Source of the DNA: Irineochytrium annulatum
Lineage: Eukaryota; Chytridiomycota; Chytridiomycetes; Chytridiales; Chytridiaceae
Length of the DNA stretch: 64,000 nucleotides
Direction: 5' to 3'
NCBI GenBank assembly: GCA_027600665.1
Contig: JADGJL010000002.1
Location: forward strand, 283,631 to 347,630
Shown here: piece after piece, positions 17,513 to 26,468 of the stretch
Layout: the number at the start of each line of letters is the position of its first letter
Numbering within the stretch: the stretch's first letter is position 1
Program-made: the position numbers and the translations under genes
Notes under the pieces: generated by a model
Database searches by the model: none
The model's input: only the letters and a program-made list of their open reading frames with translations
Told to the model about the DNA's origin: nothing

Positions 17513-18187
17513 TCATTGATCTTCTCCTGTTATATAGTCTGCCTGCCTCGATTCATATACATGATTCAAAATGCGTTCCAATTCCGGTTCTGTATCCGCG
17601 TCCCAGAAACTCGTCTCAGACATTGGTACATGCACACCTGAATAATTAGCGCTGCGCATAATCTTGCGTGCCCCCTCATCTCCATGCAGAGACAACAGAG
17701 GACCGAACATATGGGAGCGAAAAGCAACGGGCGGCTTGCCTCCCTTACCGTCGGTAGCTGCGACATAGTCACTCAGCTTGTGGGTAGCCAGTGCGGTAGT
17801 CACCCGATTAATATCCTGCGCTTTTACTAAAGGCTGATCACCCAGTAACATGAGAATGCCCTCCGGTTGGTACTCCATGGCCGACAATACGCCAGAATGA
17901 AGAGAGTTGGCCATACCGCAAGCATAGTCAGCACAGGCTACAATTCGAAGTCGCGCTGTGGGATGATACGCATACGTGGCAGAATCAATCCATTTTACAG
18001 GCAACCAAGCCAATGAATCTTCCGGTTTGACCACACAGATCACCTGATCCAGATCCGAATCCAGCGCAGCTTCCAGTGACCATGCAGCCAGTGACCTCCC
18101 GTCTGGCATGACAACCGAGAGTTTATCCCGACCAAGGCGAGAACTCCTACCTGCTGCCAGAACGATGCCCGTCATTCGCATGTGCAA
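17513..18187 (-). CDS. pucB: MobA-like nucleotidyltransferase for molybdenum cofactor maturation
   Basis: About 224 aa. The N-terminus MTGIVLAAGRSSRLGRDKL is the NTP-binding loop of MobA/MocA-type cytidylyl- or guanylyltransferases; LMLLGDQPLV (near residue 113) holds the metal-binding Asp; GGKPPVAFRSHMFGPLLSLHGD near 148 is typical of the group. B. subtilis PucB is needed to make active xanthine dehydrogenase, probably by forming the dinucleotide cofactor. The start is ambiguous: TTG at 18187 has AAGGG 5 nt upstream; ATGs follow at 18181 and 18175. It overlaps the end of pucA by about 40 nt, implying coupling. Confidence 0.85.
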   Translation of the reverse strand: MHMRMTGIVLAAGRSSRLGRDKLSVVMPDGRSLAAWSLEAALDSDLDQVICVVKPEDSLAWLPVKWIDSATYAYHPTARLRIVACADYACGMANSLHSGVLSAMEYQPEGILMLLGDQPLVKAQDINRVTTALATHKLSDYVAATDGKGGKPPVAFRSHMFGPLLSLHGDEGARKIMRSANYSGVHVPMSETSFWDADTEPELERILNHVYESRQADYITGEDQ

Positions 18188-19421
18188 CGCTTCCCTTCTG
18201 CCCTACCTCAGTACTCAAGGCAGAAACCTTATGTTTACATGCGATCAATTCCGCTGCAATGCTGATGGCGATCTGTTCGGGACCGTCTGCTCCGATGCTC
18301 AAACCAACGGGAGAATGCACATTTTTCAACGGTGGTAAACCATCCAGCAGACGGGCTGTTCGTGTTTTGGAACCCATAATGCCAAGATACGCATACTCAC
18401 AGTCCACTAACATCTCCAACAGTTCACGTTCGCGGGGGAAATTGTGACTCATTATAATCAAATAATCCCCTTTATTTACGTTTAACAGAGGCATGATCTC
18501 ACATGGGAAACCCAATACGAGTTCGGTTCCAGGGAACCGTTCCGAGGTGCATAAGGACTCTCGCCAATCGGCTACCACTACACGGAACCCTGCGGACCGG
18601 GCGAGTCGGGCAACAGGAATAACATCATTTCCGGCTCCGATGATAACCAGGCGAGGTTTAGGTGTGTACTGCGAAGTAAGTTGCTGCGGGAGATCCCAGG
18701 GATTCGTTGAAATCGCATCGTTAGTCGGTATATCAGCCTCAGAGATATGTTGTGAATCACCGGACGGAGGGGAAGAGTGAGATCCGTTTGACGTAGCAGG
18801 TATCATTTCAGGCACAAGCGTTAGGCGAGGTATATCGCGAGAATATTGTGTTAATGCGGTATGTTCATGCTCGATATTTTCTCTGCTGTGTTGTACATCA
18901 ACCTGCAATGAAGTTAGATTATTGTTCGTCACGCGATCATGAGGAGGGACGAGCGAAGGACGCAAGACCGGATGCCCCTTTGCCGTAGGCTCAACTCGTT
19001 TCCAGTCATATTGAACCCTTGTGTAATCATCATGGAATGTTCGGATTAACGTTGTTGCAGCGCCGGATTGCAAACACTCATGCATCTTCTGCAACGTAGA
19101 TCGGAGTTCACCACACACAGGTTCAAGAAGCACAACAACGAGCCCGCCGCAGCCAATGGTCTCCCCCCAGGACAGATCATCCTCGGGACGCATGTCGTAC
19201 TCCACGAACTCCATCTGCTTGGTATCTAGCACATGGTTCACCCGGGCCTGAAGATCACTCTCCAGGCATCCCGGACTGATACTGCCATGCATTTGGCCTT
19301 CCTCGGTCAACAGCATAGAGACTCCCTGCTTACGGTAAGCATGACCCTCTACCTTAATCGCTGTTGCAAGCACACAGCGCATTTCACGGGCTGCGATTGT
19401 ACACAGATCATGCATTTCCAT
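18147..19421 (-). CDS. pucA: XdhC/CoxI-family molybdenum cofactor chaperone with an unusually long linker
   Basis: About 424 aa; B. subtilis PucA is about 330 aa. It delivers and sulfurates the molybdenum cofactor of xanthine dehydrogenase. The N-terminal XdhC domain shows GSISPGCLESDLQARV and WGETIGCGGLVVVLLEP; the C-terminal Rossmann domain starts at PRLVIIGAGNDVIPVARLA and has YLGIMGSKTRTARLL. The roughly 95 residues between them (about 160-255) are low-complexity and rich in Ser, His, Pro and Asn. The ATG at 19421 follows a GGAG; another in-frame ATG at 19433 abuts the AAAGG. Gene order is amidohydrolase, pucA, pucB. Confidence 0.87.
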   Translation of the reverse strand: MEMHDLCTIAAREMRCVLATAIKVEGHAYRKQGVSMLLTEEGQMHGSISPGCLESDLQARVNHVLDTKQMEFVEYDMRPEDDLSWGETIGCGGLVVVLLEPVCGELRSTLQKMHECLQSGAATTLIRTFHDDYTRVQYDWKRVEPTAKGHPVLRPSLVPPHDRVTNNNLTSLQVDVQHSRENIEHEHTALTQYSRDIPRLTLVPEMIPATSNGSHSSPPSGDSQHISEADIPTNDAISTNPWDLPQQLTSQYTPKPRLVIIGAGNDVIPVARLARSAGFRVVVADWRESLCTSERFPGTELVLGFPCEIMPLLNVNKGDYLIIMSHNFPRERELLEMLVDCEYAYLGIMGSKTRTARLLDGLPPLKNVHSPVGLSIGADGPEQIAISIAAELIACKHKVSALSTEVGQKGSVAHANDGHRSGSR

Positions 19422-19462
19422 ATCGGTCTCCATCCTTTCTGAATTGCATACGTTTCCTTCGA

Positions 19463-20785
19463 TCAGATGCGCTTCATCAATCTCGCAATGCTTTTATCCG
19501 ACTCACGCAGCACAATACCACGATCAATTGTCTGAATCTTGCGATTCTTGAGCACAATGCTGCCATCGATAATTACGGTGTCCACACAACTGCGTGTTGC
19601 GGAATAGACCACGCGTGAATAGACATCCGTCTCATAGGAAGGGTACGTGTGGAAATCATCGAGATCCAGTAGCAGCATATCTGCCTTTTTGCCCACTTCG
19701 AGACTGCCGATTTCCTTCGACAAGCCGAGCACCTCTGCACCACCCATGGTAGCCATGCGCAATACAGTCCGGGCATCCATCACTGTAGGGCCATGAGGAA
19801 TCTTCTGCATCAGCGCTGTGAGGCGCATCTCCTGAAACATATCCAGATTGTTGTTGCACGCGGCACCATCGGCCCCGATCCCAACTGCGATCTGACGATT
19901 CAGCAGATCCGGAATATCCGCTACTCCAGAGGAAAGCTTCATATTCGATCCAGGACAGTGAGTGACTTTGACTCCGCGCTTGCGGATGATCTCTTTCTCT
20001 TCCTCGCTCAGCCATACACAGTGGGCCAGCACCAATCTTGGGGTCGCCAGACCAATATGATCGAGGTATACGATATTACGCATTCCACGTTCATGCTCTA
20101 CCAGTTCAATCTCTCCGCGATTCTCGGAGGCATGGGTGTGGACTTTGACATGATATTTATTGGACAGGTCGCGGACCTCTACCAGCAATTCTTCGGTACA
20201 CGATACAACAAAGCGTGGACAGAACGCATATTGAATGCGACCTCCGCCAAATCCGTTCCATTTCTCCAGCAGATCCACACTCTGTTGCAGCGAAGTTGCT
20301 GTATTCTCACGCAGAGGTTCCGGAACTTCGTCTCCATGATCCATCATCACCTTGCCGGAGATGACCCGGATGCCGCTCTGTGCCATCGCCTGAAACGCCG
20401 AGTCCGTGTGATGTACCGTCTCCATATCCAGAATGGTCGTAGTGCCGCTAGAGATTAATTCGCCGAGTCCGAGCATTGCTGAATAGTACACAGACTCCTC
20501 ATCATGCGCTGCTTCCAGCGGCCAGATCCGTTGACGGAGCCAATCCATCAGTTCCAGATCGTCCGCACGTCCACGGAACAAGGTTTGACACAGATGAATA
20601 TGCGTCTGGATGAAGCCAGGCAGTAACACTTTCCCGCGAGCATCAATGACCTGATCAGCCTGAACATCGATGTGCGTTGCAATCTCCTTGATTTTGTTAT
20701 CCTCGATCAACAGATCTCCAATGAACACTTCTTCCTCTGCATTCATCGTCACAAGCTGTGCGCCTTTCAGCAGGATCGTTCCCAT
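19463..20785 (-). CDS. Amidohydrolase, purine/adenosine-type deaminase (COG0402)
   Basis: 440 aa, metal-dependent hydrolase of the TRZ/ATZ group. Metal ligands seen are THIHLCQ (near residue 61), HTHASEN (near 218), VLAHCVWL (near 254) and the Asp of GIGADGAACNN (near 303). FRGRADDLELMDWL is typical of 5-deoxyadenosine, S-adenosylhomocysteine and guanine deaminases and of triazine hydrolases. Because it sits between ureide genes and the xanthine dehydrogenase genes, guanine deamination to xanthine is the most sensible role, but the family is promiscuous. RBS GGGGAG lies 6 nt before the ATG. It is preceded by a half-copy of the dispersed repeat and followed 41 bp later by pucA. Confidence 0.82.
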   Translation of the reverse strand: MGTILLKGAQLVTMNAEEEVFIGDLLIEDNKIKEIATHIDVQADQVIDARGKVLLPGFIQTHIHLCQTLFRGRADDLELMDWLRQRIWPLEAAHDEESVYYSAMLGLGELISSGTTTILDMETVHHTDSAFQAMAQSGIRVISGKVMMDHGDEVPEPLRENTATSLQQSVDLLEKWNGFGGGRIQYAFCPRFVVSCTEELLVEVRDLSNKYHVKVHTHASENRGEIELVEHERGMRNIVYLDHIGLATPRLVLAHCVWLSEEEKEIIRKRGVKVTHCPGSNMKLSSGVADIPDLLNRQIAVGIGADGAACNNNLDMFQEMRLTALMQKIPHGPTVMDARTVLRMATMGGAEVLGLSKEIGSLEVGKKADMLLLDLDDFHTYPSYETDVYSRVVYSATRSCVDTVIIDGSIVLKNRKIQTIDRGIVLRESDKSIARLMKRI

Positions 20786-20811
20786 GCCAATCTCCCCTAT
20801 CTGTATCTGTC

Positions 20812-20878
20812 TATATCGTTCAACTCATACATACTTACACTTGCACTCCGATGACAAATTAACCTTCCGATCGCTGTC
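20812..20878. repeat. Dispersed MITE-like repeat, half copy C
   Basis: TATATCGTTCAACTCATAC, then CTTACACTTGCACTCCGATG and AACCTTCCGATCGCTGT, matching the left half of copies A and D. It breaks off just before the central hairpin and directly abuts the stop codon of the GGT-like gene (20881). It fills most of the 95-bp gap in the puc operon. Confidence 0.75.
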
Positions 20879-20880
20879 TG

Positions 20881-22476
20881 TTACCATCCAATAGCTATAC
20901 CATCACCTCTGGGGTCTGCCGCGCCGCTGATCATGCCGTCCTCACGAATGACAATGCCTTGCGACTGTCCCATAATACCGTCCCACGGTGCTCTGGCTTC
21001 AACGTTATGTCCCCACTGGGCGAGGGTTGCACATACGTCATCATGATATCGGTTCTCCACACGCATCGTATCGCCCTCTTCGCCCCAGGTACGTCCGTAC
21101 ACCCAACGCGGCAAGCTGATTGCTTCCTGAATGTTCAGCCCGTAATCAAGCACGCCGGTAAGCACCGATAATTGGGTCTGCGGCTGGCCTTCTCCCCCCT
21201 GTGTACCCACTAGCATATAGGGTTTGCCATCTCGTGTAACAAGGCCCGGCATGAGCGTGTGGAATGAGCGTTTGTTGGGTTCCAGAACGTTAGCATCCCT
21301 CGGGTCCAAGGAGAAAAACGACCCCCGGTTCTGCATGATAACCCCCGTATCCCCTGGGACATAGGCTGCACCAAAGTCAAAATACAGGCTTTGAATGAAG
21401 GAAACGGCATTACCTTCGCTATCAACAACTGCTGCATACGCCGTGTCCTGACCTATTGTTTTGGACAAAAACGGCTGTGCCACAGGTGGAGCAGACTGAA
21501 TCTCATTCCACAATTGGTCTCCGTAATCCTTGGATAACAGATGTTCCAGCGGAATGTCCCTGAAATCCGGGTCCGTCAGATACTGGTCACGATCACGAAA
21601 CGCCTTTTTTACCACTTCCGCCATCAGATGATAGAATTCCGGTGAGGTACGTGCAACCGAGGACAGATCAATATGCTCGAGCATATTTAACATCATTAGC
21701 ATGGAGAAACCCTGCGAATTGGGCGGCATCTGATGAACCTCATACCCACGATACCCCGTACTGACGGGCTTCACCCATTCTCCCTGATGACCCGCAAAGT
21801 CCGCTGGTGCAAGCATGCCCCCATCCTCACGAATAGCCGAAGTCAGACGATCCGCGAGTTCTCCTGTATAAAAAGCATCTCGCCCTTCCGTCTGAATCAG
21901 ACGAATGGAGGCAGCAAGTTCAGGCTGGATCAGCAGCTCACCTTCCTGCAAAAGTGTACCCCTAGGGGCAAATACCGCTCGCAGCGGTGTATGCCCCATA
22001 ATGAAATCTTCATCCCTTTCCATCCACAGGCGGAGATTCCGGGATACAGGACATCCTTTTTCCGCATACTGCGCAGCAGGTTCAAGCAGTTGCCCCCAGG
22101 TTAACTTTCCGTACCGGGACCAGACTTCCCACCACGCATCGACCATTCCTGGAACCGTGATAGCACTAAGTACACCGCGCTGAGGAATGGCATTCATACC
22201 CATCGCTTTGAACGTATCCGCATGAATGCCTGCGGCTGAGCGGCCACTTCCGTTATAGGCGGTAATCTCACCGCTGGCTCCATCATGAATCAGGAAGAAG
22301 GCATCCCCGCCAAGTCCGGTCATATGCGGATATACCACGCCCAGTGCTGCACTGACCGCAACAGCAGCATCATAAGCATTCCCGCCCTGCTGGAGGATGG
22401 AGCTTCCCACTGCACTCGCCAGATAATGAGGAGTGGTAACCATGACTTCTCTGGAGATTGGCATCTGGTTTAACAT
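20881..22476 (-). CDS. Gamma-glutamyltransferase-like Ntn hydrolase in the puc cluster (possible oxamate amidohydrolase)
   Basis: 531 aa, complete GGT-fold proenzyme without signal peptide, so cytoplasmic. The predicted self-cleavage and nucleophile Thr is T345 in IGQDTAYAAVVD. Also seen are GGNAYDAAVAVSAALGVVYP near residue 31 and NKRSFHTLMPGLV and GTQGGEGQPQTQLSVLTGVL in the small-subunit part. Secreted GGTs start the small subunit with TTH; the TAY here points away from classic glutathione hydrolases. In Klebsiella the GGT relative HpxW is an oxamate amidohydrolase in allantoin breakdown. This gene overlaps pucG by 7 nt, and PucG-type enzymes can yield oxalurate, so an oxamate or related amide substrate is plausible inference. 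RBS GGAGGG, 6 nt. Confidence 0.85.
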   Translation of the reverse strand: MLNQMPISREVMVTTPHYLASAVGSSILQQGGNAYDAAVAVSAALGVVYPHMTGLGGDAFFLIHDGASGEITAYNGSGRSAAGIHADTFKAMGMNAIPQRGVLSAITVPGMVDAWWEVWSRYGKLTWGQLLEPAAQYAEKGCPVSRNLRLWMERDEDFIMGHTPLRAVFAPRGTLLQEGELLIQPELAASIRLIQTEGRDAFYTGELADRLTSAIREDGGMLAPADFAGHQGEWVKPVSTGYRGYEVHQMPPNSQGFSMLMMLNMLEHIDLSSVARTSPEFYHLMAEVVKKAFRDRDQYLTDPDFRDIPLEHLLSKDYGDQLWNEIQSAPPVAQPFLSKTIGQDTAYAAVVDSEGNAVSFIQSLYFDFGAAYVPGDTGVIMQNRGSFFSLDPRDANVLEPNKRSFHTLMPGLVTRDGKPYMLVGTQGGEGQPQTQLSVLTGVLDYGLNIQEAISLPRWVYGRTWGEEGDTMRVENRYHDDVCATLAQWGHNVEARAPWDGIMGQSQGIVIREDGMISGAADPRGDGIAIGW

Positions 22477-23717
22477 AAGGCACCCTCCTTCCCTGCATAC
22501 ACATCCAAAGCAGCCTGCACTGCTTCACCGGCAGGTAATACGTGTCGATGACGCAATAGAACAGCTTCCAGCGCTCCGAGCACATGAAGTACGTTTTTGC
22601 GTTGGCAGCTGAATCCCATGGTACCGATCCGCCAGATTTGCCCTTTCAACGGTCCGAATGAACTGGCAATTTCAATGCTGAAGTCGTTCAGCAACATGCT
22701 GCGCACCGACTCACCATCAATTCCTTCCGGGATCGTAATACAGGTAACCACCGGAAGTTTACTGGACATATCCCCGTACAGTTGCAGTCCCATTCCCTGA
22801 ATTCCGGCGACCAACGCGCGTTCATTCATCAGATGTCTCTGGAACCTGGCTTCCAACCCTTCTTGCAGCAGAATACGTAATCCTTCGTGAAGGCCGTAGA
22901 GCATGGAGGTGGCTTCTGTATGGTGATTCAGCCGGGCCGAACTCCAGTAATCCTGCAGCTGGCTCAGGTCAAAATAATTACTGGCAATGGTGCGGCCTTC
23001 TGCCCGCGCACTGGTTGCGTCTCGGAGTCCACGTTCAACAGTTTTGCGGCTCATCAGCTTCTGTTCCACACGACTGTTGTACGTGAGAGGTGCCATCCCT
23101 GAAGGAACGGACAGGCATTTCTGCGTTCCGCCCATCACCGCATCCAGATACCAGGCATCCGTCTCCACCGGTGTCCCGCCAATGGTTGCTACAGCATCGA
23201 CGACGAGTAAAATATCAAGGTCGCGACAAGCTTTGCCAATGTCGGCAAGGGGCTGCATCTGACCAGTGGAAGTCTCACCATGAACCATCGCAACCAGACT
23301 CGGTTTATGGGCATGGATCGCCTTGATCACCTCTTCCGGATCAAATACCGTTCCCCATTCCGTTTCAAAAAAGACGACCTCTGCACCACAGCGTTCCGAG
23401 ATTTCAACCAGCAGATGTCCGAATCGTCCATAGATCGGAACCAGAACTTTGTCACCAGGCTGGATCAGACTGACCAACACCGCTTCAATGCCTGAACGGG
23501 ATGTGCCATCGACCGGATAACACCACTCGTTATCTGTCATATATAACTCACGCAGCATCGCCATCGTCTCGTTCATCAAGGATGTGAACTCCGGGTCAAA
23601 CTGCCCCAGGATCGGGAAGGATAATGCTCTGAGTACACGTGGATCAACTTCAACCGGTCCCGGGGTCATAATGGTCCGCAAGGACGGAGATAACTCTTTA
23701 TAGCTGGACATCTGCAT
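22470..23717 (-). CDS. pucG: (S)-ureidoglycine-glyoxylate aminotransferase
   Basis: 415 aa, matching B. subtilis PucG (about 416 aa). Class V PLP aminotransferase with TMTPGPVEVDPRVLRAL-type N-terminus, VDAVATIGGTPVETD (the Asp that holds the PLP ring) and the PLP lysine in GGTQKCLSVPSG near residue 200. It moves the amino group from ureidoglycine to glyoxylate, giving oxalurate and glycine. The start ATG follows the pucF stop directly (TGAATG), with GGGAG 4 nt upstream; a second ATG two codons on is spaced 10 nt. Coupled to pucF upstream and the GGT-like gene downstream. Confidence 0.92.
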   Translation of the reverse strand: MQMSSYKELSPSLRTIMTPGPVEVDPRVLRALSFPILGQFDPEFTSLMNETMAMLRELYMTDNEWCYPVDGTSRSGIEAVLVSLIQPGDKVLVPIYGRFGHLLVEISERCGAEVVFFETEWGTVFDPEEVIKAIHAHKPSLVAMVHGETSTGQMQPLADIGKACRDLDILLVVDAVATIGGTPVETDAWYLDAVMGGTQKCLSVPSGMAPLTYNSRVEQKLMSRKTVERGLRDATSARAEGRTIASNYFDLSQLQDYWSSARLNHHTEATSMLYGLHEGLRILLQEGLEARFQRHLMNERALVAGIQGMGLQLYGDMSSKLPVVTCITIPEGIDGESVRSMLLNDFSIEIASSFGPLKGQIWRIGTMGFSCQRKNVLHVLGALEAVLLRHRHVLPAGEAVQAALDVYAGKEGALC

Positions 23718-25025
23718 TCAACTCCCGTAACCGTATTTATAGAGTAGCCGAACCAGAACCCGAAAACCGTGCATCAGGTCTGCTTCAGCTGTATATTCAA
23801 GTGGATTATGACTGATACCGTCCTGACTTGGCACAAAAATCATGGCTGTCGGACAAGCCGGCTGAAAAATCTGCGAATCATGTCCCGCTCCGCTTGGCAT
23901 TAGCCAATAGGACAACTGCTCCTGCTCACAGGTATCTTGGATGTCTGAGATCATCTCTGCATTCATAGGAATGGGCGTCACCGACAGATGTTCTTCCCAG
24001 TCCAGTCCGAGCTGCTGCTCGGCCGCGATCTTACTAAAAACCTGGAGCATATCCTGCCAGCAGCGATCAATACTTTCCTGCCGAATATGACGGATATCCA
24101 GTGAAAACACAGCTCGTGCTGCAACCACATTCCCCACACCCGGATCGGCTGTGATTCGCCCAACCGTGGCTACCAGCGGTTCTCCTGCTTGCAATGCAAT
24201 ATCCCTTACTGCAGTAATCATCTCAGCTGCTCCGGCTAATGCATCCTTGCGCCAGGACATCGGTGTCGTTCCCGCGTGATTCGCTTCTCCGCTGACGGTG
24301 ATACTGAACCGCTTCTGACCTACAATATCGGATACAACGCCAATCGAATGTCCAAGACGTTCCAGAACCTGACCTTGCTCAATATGAAGCTCAATAAAGG
24401 CACCATATTTTTTTGCGGCCGGTCTATATGCACTATCGGGTCCAAAGCCCGCATCGCGGATCGCTTGTGCAAAGGTGACGCCGTCTTGATCCTTCAAATG
24501 AGCCACATCTTGCAGAGACGTTGTTCCTGTTATACTGCGTGAGCCCCAATATGCAAAAGGGAATCGACTCCCCTCTTCCTCACATAGGGATACCACTTGA
24601 AGTGTGCGCTTCGGTACTCCGAAATGCTTCTGCAAATACTCCAAAGCAAGGACACCCGCCACCACACCGTAGGCACCATCATACTTTCCACCATACACCA
24701 CGGTATCGATATGTGATCCGGTCACGATTGGTAATTCTTCAGTACCAGTCGCTGATTCCTTACCCTCGCCCTCCAGTGTGCCATACAGATTACCGGACTG
24801 GTCGAACTCGGGAGACAGCCCTTTTTCCTGCATTTTGGCAGCAAGGGCACCTTGTGCTTCACACCAAGCCGAATCATACAACAGCCGTGTGACGCCGCCC
24901 TGTGCATCCGCACCATATGTCGACAGCCAGTCAAGCATGGCTTGCAGCTCCACCTGTTCCACATTTGGCAAAGGAAGCGGTGCGTTATTGGTACCAGATG
25001 ACCGGTATACTCCAGACTCCGTCAT
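23718..25025 (-). CDS. pucF: Allantoate amidohydrolase
   Basis: 435 aa, M20/hydantoinase-carbamoylase family. It hydrolyses allantoate to ureidoglycine, CO2 and ammonia with two metal ions. Metal and catalytic motifs seen: GSHIDTVVYGGKYDG (near residue 102), LCEEEGSRFP (near 147), FIELHIEQG (near 210), SGAGHDSQ (near 385) and GISHNPLEYT near the end. RBS GGAGGAG, 5 nt from ATG. The ATG overlaps the pucH stop by 4 nt and the stop is joined to the pucG start, so pucH-pucF-pucG is tightly coupled. Confidence 0.93.
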   Translation of the reverse strand: MTESGVYRSSGTNNAPLPLPNVEQVELQAMLDWLSTYGADAQGGVTRLLYDSAWCEAQGALAAKMQEKGLSPEFDQSGNLYGTLEGEGKESATGTEELPIVTGSHIDTVVYGGKYDGAYGVVAGVLALEYLQKHFGVPKRTLQVVSLCEEEGSRFPFAYWGSRSITGTTSLQDVAHLKDQDGVTFAQAIRDAGFGPDSAYRPAAKKYGAFIELHIEQGQVLERLGHSIGVVSDIVGQKRFSITVSGEANHAGTTPMSWRKDALAGAAEMITAVRDIALQAGEPLVATVGRITADPGVGNVVAARAVFSLDIRHIRQESIDRCWQDMLQVFSKIAAEQQLGLDWEEHLSVTPIPMNAEMISDIQDTCEQEQLSYWLMPSGAGHDSQIFQPACPTAMIFVPSQDGISHNPLEYTAEADLMHGFRVLVRLLYKYGYGS

Positions 25026-26425
25026 GGCGTCTCCTCCGTTCCCACTTCAATGGGACTAGAAGAATAAGCCGCAATGTGTTGCCCGACAGGCAAAGGAGAT
25101 AACCCGGATTCCGAGTTGTAGACGCGCTGACCACGGCAAAATACATCTGCAATCTGACACTTAAAGGTACGTCCCACATAAGGGCTCTGTTTATGCGTGT
25201 AGAGCAGATCCTCCGTGTTCAGGGTCGTGCCCTTACCCCAGTCAATCAGAACCAGATCTGCATCCATGCCAATTGCAATCTCCCCTTTATTCTCCAGACC
25301 AAGCCTTCTGGCAGGCTGCAGAGAGAGCACTCTTCCGAGCAACGGAAGGTCGATATTTCGCTGAAGATGTCCTTCCTCCAGCATGATTAGCAATGTGCTT
25401 TGTGCCCCGGATATACCGCCCCAGATTTCAAAGAAGTTATCCGATTGTTTCATGGATGGTGGGCAAGGAGAATGGTCTGAGGCGATAACATCAATCAATC
25501 CTGAAGTCAGTGCATCCCATAACTGCTCCTGTTCGGAAGAGCTGCGAAGAGGTGGAGCGCATTTTGCTACAGCACCCAATCGAACCACATCCTTCTCGGT
25601 CAGCGTCAGATAATGAGGGCATGTCTCCGAAGTTACGTCTTGCCCACGCCGTTTGGCTGCTGCAATCAGATCCAGCGCTTCCCGGGTGCTGATATGCACA
25701 AAATGCAGCGCACACCCGGTCTGTTCGCCGTATTTCAACGCTCGGGCAACCGCGACGACTTCAGCTTCCACAGGACGAGACCGGATATAATCCATCGGTT
25801 CCGTCTTTCCCTCTGCGATGCTTCTCGTAGCAAGTTCGGCAACGATGCCTTCGTCCTCTGCATGAAGTGCCAGCACACGGTTTAATGTTGCAAGTTCTTT
25901 CATCCCGTCCAGCAGCGTATGGTCATCAGCTCTGGCAAAGATGTCTTCCCCATCTCCACCCGGCTCGGACATAAATGCCTTGAATCCTGCAGCCCCCAGC
26001 CGTGCCAGTGGAGCAAGTTCATCCCGGTTGCCGGGAACCAAACCTCCCCAGAAAGCAAAATCAACATACGATTGGTCTGCGGCTGCTTTCATTTTCATGT
26101 CCCATGCTTCCGGCCTTGTGGTTGGTGGTACGCCGTTAAGCGGCATATCGACATAAGTCGTGATTCCCCCTGCGGCAAGGGCTGCCGAGCCAGACCGGAA
26201 CCCCTCCCAACTGGCGAGTCCGGGTTCATTGAAGTGTACATGAATGTCCACGACACCTGGCATCACTGTCAGACCCTCAGCTTCTATGATGCAAGTCGCT
26301 TCACCAGCGGTCAGCCGCGTGGATAGTTCCGTAATTTTCTCACCCGTAATACCAATATCCAGTTGCTCTACCCGATCTCTCAGCACCACCCGGGCTCCCC
26401 GGATGATGGTATCAAATGTTGTCAT
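25022..26425 (-). CDS. pucH: Allantoinase
   Basis: 467 aa, cyclic amidohydrolase of the dihydroorotase/hydantoinase group. It opens the allantoin ring to allantoate with a binuclear zinc centre. Seen are GVVDIHVHFNEPGLASWEGF (near residue 56), FKAFMSEPG with the Lys normally carboxylated as the metal bridge (near 150), ALHAEDE, HFVHISTREAL and VIASDHSPCP near 315. Length matches Bacillus PucH. RBS GGGGGAGGG 8 nt upstream of the ATG. 43 bp after pucM. Confidence 0.95.
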   Translation of the reverse strand: MTTFDTIIRGARVVLRDRVEQLDIGITGEKITELSTRLTAGEATCIIEAEGLTVMPGVVDIHVHFNEPGLASWEGFRSGSAALAAGGITTYVDMPLNGVPPTTRPEAWDMKMKAAADQSYVDFAFWGGLVPGNRDELAPLARLGAAGFKAFMSEPGGDGEDIFARADDHTLLDGMKELATLNRVLALHAEDEGIVAELATRSIAEGKTEPMDYIRSRPVEAEVVAVARALKYGEQTGCALHFVHISTREALDLIAAAKRRGQDVTSETCPHYLTLTEKDVVRLGAVAKCAPPLRSSSEQEQLWDALTSGLIDVIASDHSPCPPSMKQSDNFFEIWGGISGAQSTLLIMLEEGHLQRNIDLPLLGRVLSLQPARRLGLENKGEIAIGMDADLVLIDWGKGTTLNTEDLLYTHKQSPYVGRTFKCQIADVFCRGQRVYNSESGLSPLPVGQHIAAYSSSPIEVGTEETP

Positions 26426-26468
26426 GTGGATGACCCTCCCCCTGAATCAGAACCGGATATGTGCATGC

